Assembly (NCBI RefSeq): GCF_000186465.1
Contig: NZ_GL636091.1
Coordinates: 175,531-239,530, forward strand
Direction: 5' to 3'
Source of the DNA: Streptococcus australis ATCC 700641
Lineage (GTDB): Bacteria; Bacillota; Bacilli; Lactobacillales; Streptococcaceae
DNA: 64,000 bases
The notes beneath the pieces were generated by a model. It was not told the origin of the DNA. It worked only from the letters and a program-made list of their open reading frames with translations, and did no database searches. Both the position numbers and the translations under genes were made by a program. Each line of letters opens with the position of its first letter. Position 1 is the stretch's first letter. Shown one piece after another: positions 28,166-37,045 of this stretch.

Positions 28166-30661
28166 TTATCTGTTTTGTCCACTAGATGATGAACTAGCTG
28201 TCGTGTTCGAACTAGTTGTCGTGTTCGAACTAGTTGTCGTGTTCGAACTAGTTGTCGTGTTCGAATTGCTTGTCCGGTTGGTATTTCGATTTCCATTGGA
28301 AGTATTAGCTGAACCGCCTAGAATTCCAGCCCAGGCACTAGCATAATCACTATCCGATCCACCAATTGCGAAGCGGTAGGTCGTTTGTGGAGCGCCATTT
28401 TTAGCCCAATAGCTGGTAACCGTCGCACCCGACACATCGATATCACGACCATTGACATTGACACGACCAGGTCGTTGTCCTGTAGATTTCAGAACAGTCG
28501 ATGAAATAACACTGCTATCTAAGGTAAAGCGATCTTGCACGCCCCAAGCAGCTGGATCCGCCTGGTAGATGGCATTGGCTAAATAGGCCATGTAACTTGC
28601 GTTATTATTGTAGCCTGTCAACGGAGCCATGGAAGCATTGTTGTCATGTCCAATCCAGCCACCTAAGGTAAGATTTGGAGTAGACAGCATGAGCCACATA
28701 TCTCCATTCTCATTGGTGGTTCCGGTTTTCCCAATCCAATCAGCAGTTGCAAGAGTTGGATTGACCTGACTGATTCGGCTCTTAAAGGTCGTTGTCGCAC
28801 CAGAGCTGATGACACCTCTTAACAGGTCCTGCATGATAGTCGCAGTTGCTGCTGAGTAGACGCGGGTTGGTTTGCTCTCATGTTGGTAGACCACTTCCCC
28901 ATTGCGATCCATGATTTTTTCAATCATGTAGCGTTTTTGGTAATTTCCATTATTTGCAATGGTTTGATAACCGTTTGTATGTTGGGCGACGCTTACTTCG
29001 ATCCCGCCTCCCATTGGCAGACTTTCAATGCCGTACTCAGCGATATCGTAGCCCATTTTTTCCATATAGCCTGGGACATCGACACCCTTTTCACGGAGAG
29101 TACGATAAGTCCAATAAGCTGGGATATTCCATGAGGTATTGAGGGCCTCTCGGAGGTCCATCATCCCAGTCCCCCGGTTATCCACGTGCATAATTGGCTC
29201 TCCACTAGAGAAGTTAGTTGGGTAATTAGAGACGATGCTATTGCTTCCCATCAAGCCTTGGTCAATGGCGATTCCATAAGCTAGCAAAGGTTTAATAGTA
29301 GAACCTGGAGAGCGTTCCGTGTCAAAAGCGTGGTTATTCTGATTCCCGTCAAAATTCCGTCCCCCAACAAAGCCGAGAATCGCTCCTGTTCGGTTGTCCA
29401 TGAGGACATTTCCGACTTCTACCGTACCCGTTCCATCGTCCAAGATGCCTCCATAATTGGCAACTGCTTCTTGCATGGCATTGTAGATAGCTTTGTTGAT
29501 AGTGGTTTGGACCGTATAGCCGCCCTCTCTCAATTCTTTCTTCGCTAACTCTTGATAAGATTTAACGGTCGAATTGTTTTTTAGGTCATGACTCGAAACA
29601 TTGTCCCTCTTGATTAAATAGTCATACATGGCCTCTTCCGCTTCACTTACGGCTTGGAAATACAAGTAGTCGTGTGGCGTCTTCTCGATGCCATTTGACG
29701 GAAGGAAATCCTTACTTAAATCATATTGACTATATTGGTCGTACTCTTCCTTAGTGATAGCCCCTGTTCGATACATGTTGTACAAGACATCCTTGGCGCG
29801 ATCCAAGCCTAAAGCTTGATTTTCTGGAGTTTTGAGACTTCCATCAGAGGCATAAGGCGAGTAGACAATTGGGCTCTGTGGCAGACCAGCAATAAAGGCC
29901 GCCTGTGGAATGGTCAAGTCTTTGGCAGAAACTCCAAAAATCCCTTGAGCTGCCGCTTCCACTCCAGCAATATTTTGTCCACGGTTGTTTCGTCCAAATG
30001 GAGACACATTGAGGTAGGTCGTTAAAATTTCGTCCTTATCCATTACCCGCTCAAGAGCAAGGGCATCGATAATCTCAGCAGCCTTCCGTGAGAAAGTCGG
30101 TGCATCTCCCACAACTTGTTGTTTAATCAACTGTTGGGTCAAAGTCGAACCCCCACTAGAGGAACCGACTCCAGCAACTGAACCCAAGGTGGCCCGGATT
30201 ACGGCTTTCGGAACAACCCCATTGTGGCTATTGAAATTTTCATCCTCTGTGGCAATAACAGCCTTTTTGACATTGTCCGAAATTGCATCCTTTTGAACAG
30301 GGATCCGAATCAAGTCACTGTCAATATCAGAAATAATGCTCCCATCTGAGTAGGAAATCTTTGAAACGCTCGAAATATTTTGTACTTGTTGAACCAATCG
30401 GGTTGGATCCGGTGTTTCTGTCGCATTAAATAGACTGGCCGCATACCCAATCGCAATCCCTGCTCCAAACAAGAGGCCACCTAAAGCAAACACCAATAAC
30501 ACATCCCAAAGGAGCTTCATGGTTCGGAGAACTGTCGCTACGAAATCTCCTAGTGACCAGCCCTCCTTGTCTTCTTTCTCATTGACTTTAACAGTCATCT
30601 TGGTAAAGAAGCCTTTTATTTTCTTCCCGCACTTTGTAAAAAATTCTCTTATTTGACTCAC
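28166..30661 (-). CDS. pbp1b: Class A penicillin-binding protein PBP1b
   Basis: An 831-residue bifunctional peptidoglycan synthase. A cytoplasmic basic N-terminus is followed by one membrane helix (residues about 48-75). The GT51 glycosyltransferase contains ATEDENF with catalytic Glu139 and GGSTLTQQL; the transpeptidase has SPGSTIKP near 453 (active serine), and [10 protein letters not shown] near 645. The C-terminus is a Ser/Thr/Asn-rich repeat tail. The start is GTG at 30661 with AGGAG. It has its own promoter, and tyrS is divergent. Confidence 0.95.
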   Translation of the reverse strand: MSQIREFFTKCGKKIKGFFTKMTVKVNEKEDKEGWSLGDFVATVLRTMKLLWDVLLVFALGGLLFGAGIAIGYAASLFNATETPDPTRLVQQVQNISSVSKISYSDGSIISDIDSDLIRIPVQKDAISDNVKKAVIATEDENFNSHNGVVPKAVIRATLGSVAGVGSSSGGSTLTQQLIKQQVVGDAPTFSRKAAEIIDALALERVMDKDEILTTYLNVSPFGRNNRGQNIAGVEAAAQGIFGVSAKDLTIPQAAFIAGLPQSPIVYSPYASDGSLKTPENQALGLDRAKDVLYNMYRTGAITKEEYDQYSQYDLSKDFLPSNGIEKTPHDYLYFQAVSEAEEAMYDYLIKRDNVSSHDLKNNSTVKSYQELAKKELREGGYTVQTTINKAIYNAMQEAVANYGGILDDGTGTVEVGNVLMDNRTGAILGFVGGRNFDGNQNNHAFDTERSPGSTIKPLLAYGIAIDQGLMGSNSIVSNYPTNFSSGEPIMHVDNRGTGMMDLREALNTSWNIPAYWTYRTLREKGVDVPGYMEKMGYDIAEYGIESLPMGGGIEVSVAQHTNGYQTIANNGNYQKRYMIEKIMDRNGEVVYQHESKPTRVYSAATATIMQDLLRGVISSGATTTFKSRISQVNPTLATADWIGKTGTTNENGDMWLMLSTPNLTLGGWIGHDNNASMAPLTGYNNNASYMAYLANAIYQADPAAWGVQDRFTLDSSVISSTVLKSTGQRPGRVNVNGRDIDVSGATVTSYWAKNGAPQTTYRFAIGGSDSDYASAWAGILGGSANTSNGNRNTNRTSNSNTTTSSNTTTSSNTTTSSNTTASSSSSGQNR
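28191..28268 (-). repeat. 18-bp tandem repeat encoding the PBP1b C-terminal tail
   Basis: An 18-bp unit (GTGTTCGAACTAGTTGTC on the plus strand) occurs in about three near-identical copies plus diverged ends, encoding SNTTTS-type hexapeptides. Such tracts change copy number by slippage without breaking frame. Confidence 0.85.
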
Positions 30662-30683
30662 TCTATTTCTCCTTGTCCTTCCT

Positions 30684-30713
30684 ATTATACCAAATGGACC
30701 ACTTTCTTTTCAA
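30684..30713 (-). promoter_or_regulatory. Promoter of pbp1b
   Basis: TTGAAA (30708-30713), 18 nt, TATAAT (30684-30689) with the TGG extension on the minus strand. Confidence 0.65.
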
Positions 30714-30763
30714 TTCCTAAAGTTGAGAACACTGTTTCCAGTAGGATTTTTTTCGTCCATTCA

Positions 30764-30791
30764 TTGCTATTTCAAGTCATTATGGTAAAAT
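30764..30791 (+). promoter_or_regulatory. Promoter of tyrS
   Basis: TTGCTA (30764-30769), 16 nt ending TGG, TAAAAT (30786-30791). The leader of about 63 nt contains TACTGG/CCAGTA arms that can form a stem, but it is too short for a T-box. Confidence 0.6.
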
Positions 30792-30860
30792 AGAGAGAAA
30801 CCATACAGATACTGGACTGTTTTCATCGATCCGGCCAGTAGCTTAGAAAAGGAGAGAACG

Positions 30861-32117
30861 ATGCACATTTTTGATGAGCTAAAAGAACGTGGTTTGATTT
30901 TCCAAACGACTGACGAAGATGCTTTGCGTAAAGCCCTAGAAGAAGGACAAGTATCGTATTATACTGGCTACGATCCAACTGCTGATAGTTTGCACCTTGG
31001 GCACCTTGTTGCAATCTTGACTAGTCGCCGCTTACAATTGGCAGGCCACAAACCTTATGCGCTTGTCGGTGGTGCGACCGGACTCATTGGAGACCCTTCT
31101 TTCAAAGATGCCGAGCGCAGTTTACAAACTAAGGAGACTGTAGACGGTTGGGTCGCTTCTATCCAAGGGCAATTGTCTCGTTTCTTAGATTTTGAAAACG
31201 GGGAAAATAAGGCTGTCATGGTCAATAACTACGACTGGTTTGGCAGCATCAGCTTCATTGACTTCCTTCGCGACATCGGAAAATACTTTACTGTCAACTA
31301 CATGATGAGCAAGGAATCTGTGAAGAAACGGATTGAAACAGGGATTTCTTACACTGAATTTGCCTACCAAATCATGCAAGGCTACGACTTCTTTGTCCTT
31401 AACCAAGAGCACAATGTCACTCTGCAAATCGGTGGTTCTGACCAGTGGGGAAATATGACAGCTGGTACAGAGTTGATGCGCCGTAAGGCAGACAAAACTG
31501 GTCACGTGATCACTGTCCCCCTCATCACAGACGCAACCGGTAAGAAATTTGGTAAATCAGAAGGAAATGCGGTCTGGCTCAATGCATCCAAAACTTCTCC
31601 ATATGAAATGTACCAGTTCTGGATGAACGTCATGGACGCTGACGCTGTTCGCTTCTTGAAAATTTTCACCTTCCTGTCACTAGATGAGATTGAGGAGATT
31701 CGTAAACAGTTTGAGGCTGCTCCACACGAACGCTTGGCTCAAAAAATTCTCGCTCGTGAAGTCGTCACTCTGGTTCACGGAGAAGAAGCTTACAAAGAAG
31801 CCCTTAACATTACGGAGCAACTCTTTGCAGGAAATATCAAAAACCTTTCTGTCAAAGAACTCAAACAAGGACTTCGTGGTGTACCAAACTACCAGGTCCA
31901 AGCAGACGAGAACCTCAACATCGTAGAATTGCTTGTAACTTCTGGCGTGGTCAATTCCAAACGTCAAGCTCGTGAAGATGTCCAAAATGGTGCCATCTAC
32001 ATCAATGGCGACCGCATCCAAGACCTTGACTATGTCTTGAGCGATAGCGATAAATTGGAAAACGAATTGACCGTTATCCGTCGTGGAAAGAAAAAATATT
32101 TTGTATTGACTTACTAA
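30861..32117 (+). CDS. tyrS: Tyrosyl-tRNA synthetase
   Basis: A 418-residue class I synthetase that charges tRNA-Tyr. The HIGH-type motif is HLGH (in [14 protein letters not shown] near residue 49), the KMSKS-type motif is KFGKS near 230, and the C-terminal S4 RNA-binding domain occupies about residues 350-412. AAAGGAGAGAACG precedes the ATG. Unlike many Gram-positive tyrS genes there is no room for a T-box leader. A stem-loop terminator follows. Confidence 0.97.
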   Translation: MHIFDELKERGLIFQTTDEDALRKALEEGQVSYYTGYDPTADSLHLGHLVAILTSRRLQLAGHKPYALVGGATGLIGDPSFKDAERSLQTKETVDGWVASIQGQLSRFLDFENGENKAVMVNNYDWFGSISFIDFLRDIGKYFTVNYMMSKESVKKRIETGISYTEFAYQIMQGYDFFVLNQEHNVTLQIGGSDQWGNMTAGTELMRRKADKTGHVITVPLITDATGKKFGKSEGNAVWLNASKTSPYEMYQFWMNVMDADAVRFLKIFTFLSLDEIEEIRKQFEAAPHERLAQKILAREVVTLVHGEEAYKEALNITEQLFAGNIKNLSVKELKQGLRGVPNYQVQADENLNIVELLVTSGVVNSKRQAREDVQNGAIYINGDRIQDLDYVLSDSDKLENELTVIRRGKKKYFVLTY

Positions 32118-32137
32118 ACTGTTCAACATTTACCTAT

Positions 32138-32176
32138 AAAAAAAGGAGTTAACCTCGAGAAAGGTAACTCCTTTTT
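32138..32176. terminator. Terminator between tyrS and the P-type ATPase gene
   Basis: AAAAAGGAGTTA(a)CC pairs with GGTAACTCCTTTTT. A and T runs flank both sides, so it can serve both converging transcripts. Confidence 0.82.
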
Positions 32177-32193
32177 GTTGTTGATAACCACAT

Positions 32194-34257
32194 CTATCTA
32201 GCCTTAATAGACAGGCTACGCAGGACTATGCGTAAGGTTGTTAGATTATGTAAGATAGAGAGATTTGAAGGACTGAGCCAATTAAACAAGCCAAAGCCAA
32301 TCAAACTACTATTTACGACAACGGTATCTTGAATATTCTTCTTGATGAGTGTTTGTAAAGATGATGATAGCCAATCCAACTCTCGGAAGAAATCCAAGCG
32401 ATTATCTAACAATAAGATATCACTCATCTGCTTAGAAATATCTGCACTCTCATTCATCACTACACCGATATCTGATAGGGTTAGAGCAGCTGAGTCATTC
32501 AACCCATCCCCAACCATCAAAATAGTGTGACCTGCTTTCTGTAGTTCCTCTACTAACTCAAATTTTCCATCAGGTTTCAAGTCTGTATAGACCTGATCAA
32601 AGGGCAAATCTTTGACTAACTCCTCTGTCCTAACCAAGGTGTCCCCTGTTGCCAGAATCAATTTTTTCCCTTGTGCCTTAAGTTTCTCCAAGGCTGCTTT
32701 TGCTTCTTTTCTCAAAGGAGTATGAATGCAGAACATTCCAATCAATTCATTCTGATAAGCCAAGAATAAGAGATTGTAGTGACTCATGTACTCTTCAATT
32801 AAAGCATTTTGTTCTGAACTGATATGAATCTGCTCATCCTGCATCAAGACATAATTCCCAATAAGAACTGGTTGGCCATCTATATGAGATTTGATCCCCT
32901 TGCTTGCGATATATTGGAGTTTCCCATGCATTTCCTCATGTTCAACTCCCTCTATCTCGGCTTGCTTGACGATGGCATTAGCAATAGGATGATAAATGTG
33001 TTCCTCAAGACAGGCACTGATTCTGAGAATATCTTCCTCACTATAGTCCCCAAAAGGTAACACCTTTTCAACTATAGGATAACTAGTTGTGATTGTTCCC
33101 GTCTTATCAAACAAGAAAGTATCAACTTCCAGATATTTCTCCAGAACATCCCCATCCTTAATCACCATTTCACGATTCAACCCCTCCTTGATAGCTGTCA
33201 AATAAGCTACAGGAGTAGAAATTTTCAAAGCGCAGGAGAAATCGACCAATAGGAAAGAAATAGCCTTAGAAAAAGAACCTGTCAATAGGTAAGTCAGACC
33301 AGCACCCAAGAAATTATATTTGACGACCTTATCCGCCATTTTGATGAAATAGCGTTGTTTCGTTTTCTTATTTTCTTCAGATTTCTTCATCAACTCAATC
33401 AGCTGTAAAATACGGCTGTTCATCTGATTATCGGTTACACGAATGCGCAACTCTCCAGTTTCTAATACTGTATTTGCACAAACCAAATCAGACTCTCTTT
33501 TTTCAACTGGAAAACTCTCTCCCGTCAAGGAACTTTCGTTGACCATACCTAAACCTGAAACTACTTGTCCATCAAACAGAATTTCATTTCCTTGAAATAG
33601 GACCAAGACATCTCCTATTTGAACATCGGAACTCTTGATACTAACAACCGTATCGCCCTGTACTAGGAATACATCGCTCTCTTTTGCAAGAAGGCTTTGT
33701 TCTAAATCTGTTGCAGTTTTTTTCAAGGACCACTGATCTAAATGATTTCCCAAATCAAGCATAAACATGATATTGCTAGCTGTCTTGGATTGGTTCATAA
33801 ACAAGGACAATAAAATCGCCGAACAGTCCAAGACCTCCATCGTTAGTTCCTTACGCGCTAGTGTTTGATAGGCTTCTCTAATATAACCCAAAGCCTGATA
33901 ACAAGTCCATATATAGCGAATAGGATACGGCACAAAACTACGAAAAAGTATACGCTTAATCGCTGCACCTGAAACAATAGAATAAGCACTCTCTTCTCTA
34001 CGAATGGGAAGAGTCATCAACTCAGAAACTTTCCCTTTATCAATTCTTTTTAAAAAGGCTTCTGCATTATCTAATACAGAAAAGCCTTCTTTTATACGTA
34101 GAGTAAAGTGCTGTTGATCCATGTAAAACTGGATAGACTCAATCCCCTTTTCATCTCTCGCCAAGGAACGAAGATAGTCTTGAATATCCAAGGTGAGTGA
34201 AAAAGAAGACGATAGTCGGATATGTTGGTATCCTCTATATAGCACTTTAAAAGACAT
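32194..34257 (-). CDS. HMA-type (P1B-like) metal-transporting P-type ATPase
   Basis: A 687-residue ATPase. Residues about 1-100 form a degenerate HMA2-like domain without a CxxC metal motif. The actuator TGES is at 245-248; the membrane metal site reads SCALKISTP (341-349), lacking the usual CPC; the phosphorylated Asp is in DKTGT (384-388); the P1B hallmark HP (EHIYHPIAN) and hinge GDGLND follow. It should export a metal ion, but the missing CPC and CxxC mean copper or zinc cannot be assumed; Fe or Mn are possible. It is co-transcribed with the upstream DUF6110 gene (1-nt gap). Confidence 0.88.
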   Translation of the reverse strand: MSFKVLYRGYQHIRLSSSFSLTLDIQDYLRSLARDEKGIESIQFYMDQQHFTLRIKEGFSVLDNAEAFLKRIDKGKVSELMTLPIRREESAYSIVSGAAIKRILFRSFVPYPIRYIWTCYQALGYIREAYQTLARKELTMEVLDCSAILLSLFMNQSKTASNIMFMLDLGNHLDQWSLKKTATDLEQSLLAKESDVFLVQGDTVVSIKSSDVQIGDVLVLFQGNEILFDGQVVSGLGMVNESSLTGESFPVEKRESDLVCANTVLETGELRIRVTDNQMNSRILQLIELMKKSEENKKTKQRYFIKMADKVVKYNFLGAGLTYLLTGSFSKAISFLLVDFSCALKISTPVAYLTAIKEGLNREMVIKDGDVLEKYLEVDTFLFDKTGTITTSYPIVEKVLPFGDYSEEDILRISACLEEHIYHPIANAIVKQAEIEGVEHEEMHGKLQYIASKGIKSHIDGQPVLIGNYVLMQDEQIHISSEQNALIEEYMSHYNLLFLAYQNELIGMFCIHTPLRKEAKAALEKLKAQGKKLILATGDTLVRTEELVKDLPFDQVYTDLKPDGKFELVEELQKAGHTILMVGDGLNDSAALTLSDIGVVMNESADISKQMSDILLLDNRLDFFRELDWLSSSLQTLIKKNIQDTVVVNSSLIGFGLFNWLSPSNLSILHNLTTLRIVLRSLSIKAR

Positions 34258-34258
34258 A

Positions 34259-34537
34259 TTATTCTCCTATAAGGCTATCTAATTGCTCTTCTTTTTTCTC
34301 TTGCTCGTACAAATATTTGGCATCTTGCAAGACATCATCTCCATGTTGCTTCACAACAGAAACAGATGCATCTAGCCCGTCTTTTAACTTATAAGCCTTA
34401 GCCAAAGCTTTAGAATAACCTTTTTTAGCTTCCTTACTTGCCAAGATTTTCAAACCAAGGGTACCAAATGCGACACCACCCAAAAAGAGTGATGATTTTT
34501 TCGCAACTTTTGCGACGCTTAATACTTCTTTTAACAT
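34259..34537 (-). CDS. DUF6110-type small membrane protein
   Basis: A 92-residue protein with one hydrophobic segment (GGVAFGTLGLKILASKE, about residues 19-35) and a charged helical tail ending EQLDSLIGE. The ATG at 34537 follows AAGGAGG. It resembles DUF6110 proteins that accompany HMA2-domain P-type ATPases, and here it lies directly upstream of one, so a chaperone or accessory role in metal export is a reasonable guess. The function is not established. Confidence 0.75.
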   Translation of the reverse strand: MLKEVLSVAKVAKKSSLFLGGVAFGTLGLKILASKEAKKGYSKALAKAYKLKDGLDASVSVVKQHGDDVLQDAKYLYEQEKKEEQLDSLIGE

Positions 34538-34558
34538 ACTTATTTCCTCCTTATCATT

Positions 34559-34587
34559 ATTATATAGCAATTTAGATATTAAAGCAA
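34559..34587 (-). promoter_or_regulatory. Promoter of the DUF6110-ATPase operon
   Basis: TTGCTT (34582-34587), 17 nt, TATAAT (34559-34564) on the minus strand. No obvious metal-regulator palindrome is seen around it. Confidence 0.72.
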
Positions 34588-34653
34588 TTTCATTCTATAA
34601 ATTGGAGAATTAGTTTCATTTCTACTGAATCTCCCATCTACTTATTCCTAAAG

Positions 34654-34682
34654 TTGCTTTCATTTGACTCTTTTGATACACT
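34654..34682 (+). promoter_or_regulatory. rlmA promoter predicting a leaderless transcript
   Basis: TTGCTT (34654-34659), 17 nt ending TGA, TACACT (34677-34682). The expected +1 falls at 34689, the A of the rlmA start codon. Confidence 0.55.
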
Positions 34683-34688
34683 TAAACT

Positions 34689-35537
34689 ATGAATACAAAC
34701 CTCAAACCCAAACTTCAGCGTTTTGCTTCTGCGACTGCCTTTGCCTGTCCTATCTGTCAAGAAAACCTGACTCTGGTAGAGAGCAGTCTCAAATGTAGCA
34801 ACCGCCACTCCTTTGACCTTGCTAAGTTTGGCTATGTGAACTTGGCGCCACAAGTGAAGGCCTCCAAGGACTATGACAAAGAAAATTTCCAAAACCGGCA
34901 ACTCGTTCTAGAGAATGGTTTCTACGACCATATCCTTAATGCCCTGTCAGAATGCTTGTCTCCACTGGCCCATCCAGTCAACATTTTAGATATTGGTTGC
35001 GGGGAAGGCTACTATTCGCGCATCTTACAAGAGCGGCATCCAGACCATTCCTTTTACGCCTTTGATTTGTCGAAGGAATCGATCCAACTGGCTGCCAAAA
35101 GCGACCAGGAATGGAAGGTCAAGTGGTTTGTCGGAGACCTGGCTCATCTCCCTCTTTTAGACCAGAGCATGGACCTCCTCCTAGACATCTTTTCGCCAGC
35201 AAATTATCAGGAATTTAAACGGGTCCTGGCCCCAGACGGTCGCCTCATCAAGGTCATCCCAACTGCCGCCCATCTGCAAGAGATTCGTCAGAAAGTTAAG
35301 GACCACCTAGACCAGGTAGATTATTCCAATGAGCAGATTATTCAACATTTCTCTGATCATTTTACGGTCGAACAAAGCCTCCATTGCCAGGAAACCTTCG
35401 AACTGACTCCAGCATTGCGGGAGGCTCTTCTGAGCATGACGCCTCTCCTCTTTCATGTCGATCCAGCTCAAATTGACTGGACCGATCTGACTCAAGTCAC
35501 GATTTCTGCCACGATTTTGATCGGAAGAAGCAACTAA
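34689..35537 (+). CDS. rlmA: 23S rRNA (guanine-N1) methyltransferase RlmA(II)
   Basis: A 282-residue methyltransferase acting on a guanine of the 23S rRNA hairpin 35 region (G748 in the Gram-positive RlmAII/TlrB type), which influences macrolide and telithromycin response. The N-terminal zinc finger CPIC...CSNRH is at residues about 20-40 and the SAM motif ILDIGCGEGYYS near 97. The N-terminus MNTNLKPKLQRFA matches what I recall of the pneumococcal protein. There is no Shine-Dalgarno, and the promoter places +1 at the ATG, which suggests leaderless translation. It diverges from the metal ATPase operon. Confidence 0.92.
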   Translation: MNTNLKPKLQRFASATAFACPICQENLTLVESSLKCSNRHSFDLAKFGYVNLAPQVKASKDYDKENFQNRQLVLENGFYDHILNALSECLSPLAHPVNILDIGCGEGYYSRILQERHPDHSFYAFDLSKESIQLAAKSDQEWKVKWFVGDLAHLPLLDQSMDLLLDIFSPANYQEFKRVLAPDGRLIKVIPTAAHLQEIRQKVKDHLDQVDYSNEQIIQHFSDHFTVEQSLHCQETFELTPALREALLSMTPLLFHVDPAQIDWTDLTQVTISATILIGRSN

Positions 35538-35543
35538 AAACGA

Positions 35544-35722
35544 GGCTGGGACAAAAGTCCTAGCCTCTTAATTGTTTTTGGATTGTCGAGCAAGACGCAG
35601 TGGTTGAGTGGGCTCTACTACGCTGATTTCATTAGCTTTTACAGCCCTACTCAACTGTGCGGAGGTGGGACGACGAAATCGAAGTCTAACGAATTACCGA
35701 TTTCTGTCCCACTCTCATTTTC
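35544..35722. repeat. Intergenic palindromic repeat with three hairpins
   Basis: About 180 nt with three inverted repeats: GAGGCTgGGAC/GTCCtAGCCTC (also the probable rlmA terminator), GTTGAGTgGGCT/AGCCCtACTCAAC, and GTGGGA...CGAAATCG/CGATTTC...TCCCAC. It resembles an intergenic element I have seen repeated in oral streptococci. A short related stretch (AGCTGGGACAACGA) is near 982. It has no coding capacity. Confidence 0.6.
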
Positions 35723-35734
35723 CATGTTTACAGA

Positions 35735-37033
35735 TTAATCACTTTCCTCTACGCCGATTTGTTGACGGTAGGCTTTAGGAGACTTGCCACACAACTTGCG
35801 GAATACCTTGTAAAAGTAACCGACATTGCTGTATCCGACCTCATAACAAATATCTTCAATACTTTCCGTTGTGGATAAAAGCAACTGTTGGGCAGCTTTG
35901 ATCCGTTGTTTATTCAAGAGTTCTGCAAAGGTAGAATTGGTCTCCCGTTTAATCAATTGCCCTAAATAAACGGGATTGATATAGAGATCTTTGCTGATAT
36001 CCTTGAGCGACAGTTCCTTCCGATAGTCGCGTCCAATTACTTCTAGGACGGTTGCCACATTATTGTTCATCCGATATTGAGAGAAGAAACTCTCCAATTG
36101 GTTCCGAACGCAGGTAACAAGATCCTCGAAAGTCGTTGTCTCATGAACGGCTTTCACAATTTCTGTCAGGTCATCACCGTGCAGGTGTTCAAATAAATGA
36201 AAGACATCCATAATGAACTGAATAAAGAGTTGCTTGGCTATCGCCACTTTTGGAGTATGGCTTTTCACGGTTTCTTCTAACCAGTTTAACTCCTCCAAAA
36301 TTTGCTGGATATTCCCCTGAATGATGACACGGTAGATGGGTTCATAGTAATTAAAGACACCATCTTCTTCCTCCAATGGGAGATCCCCATAAAACAGACT
36401 TCGTTCAACAAGCTCTTTAAATTGTTGAAAATGTTCTTTGTAAGGTGCTTGGAAACGGCGCTGTAGGAAAGCCCCTTCATCCTCATCGGAAAGATAGAGT
36501 TGAAGATTTTTTCCTAAGACCTGATAAGATGAACTGGCAAAGCCCTTCCTTTCCTTATCCACTCCAATCCAGAGTTGTTTTCTTCCTCGGATGGCTTGTT
36601 CGAACTCTTCTTCTGACCAATCTTCATGAAGGAGCCGATTGGCCGTCGCTTGATCTGGGTTTTTCAGAGTTTGGGATAATTTTTCTAGGATATTCCCCAG
36701 CTCCACCTTATTGACAGGCTTTAACAGATAGTCTGCTACCCGGAGGTTTAAGGCTTTTTTTACATAAGCAAAATCTTGGTAACCTGACATAATGATATAA
36801 GCTGCATGGGGAAGCATGGACTGCATTTGATCAATCATTTCTAGACCAGTTTTTCCTGGCATATTGACATCTGTAATCACGATATCCACTGGATAATCCG
36901 CAACATAGGCCAAGGCTTGATCTGCATCCTCTGCTGTGTAAACAACCTCCATGTCCCATTTTTCAAAGGGAATCAGTTTTTTCAACCCCTCAGTAATCAT
37001 ATATTCATCGTCAACCAATAAGACTTTATACAC
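35735..37033 (-). CDS. AraC-type response regulator (YesN family)
   Basis: A 432-residue regulator: receiver domain at residues 1-120 with the phosphoacceptor Asp55 in VITDVNMPG and the acidic pair DDE at 8-10, a long helical linker, and a C-terminal AraC pair of helix-turn-helices (about 335-430, ending KAYRQQIGVEESD). It is co-transcribed with the YesM-type kinase 12 nt upstream. In pneumococcus a related system (TCS07) has been linked to N-glycan use, and the neighbouring genes here fit that. Likely targets are the ABC importer and the glycosidase genes. Confidence 0.92.
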   Translation of the reverse strand: MYKVLLVDDEYMITEGLKKLIPFEKWDMEVVYTAEDADQALAYVADYPVDIVITDVNMPGKTGLEMIDQMQSMLPHAAYIIMSGYQDFAYVKKALNLRVADYLLKPVNKVELGNILEKLSQTLKNPDQATANRLLHEDWSEEEFEQAIRGRKQLWIGVDKERKGFASSSYQVLGKNLQLYLSDEDEGAFLQRRFQAPYKEHFQQFKELVERSLFYGDLPLEEEDGVFNYYEPIYRVIIQGNIQQILEELNWLEETVKSHTPKVAIAKQLFIQFIMDVFHLFEHLHGDDLTEIVKAVHETTTFEDLVTCVRNQLESFFSQYRMNNNVATVLEVIGRDYRKELSLKDISKDLYINPVYLGQLIKRETNSTFAELLNKQRIKAAQQLLLSTTESIEDICYEVGYSNVGYFYKVFRKLCGKSPKAYRQQIGVEESD

Positions 37034-37045
37034 GATTCTTTCCTC

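Noticed and set aside
28191..28268. CRISPR-like repeat array
   Set aside because: Units are directly adjacent 18-mers with no spacers and are coding sequence of pbp1b.
30792..30860. T-box riboswitch upstream of tyrS
   Set aside because: The leader is only about 65 nt with no specifier loop, T-box sequence or terminator; a T-box needs about 200 nt.
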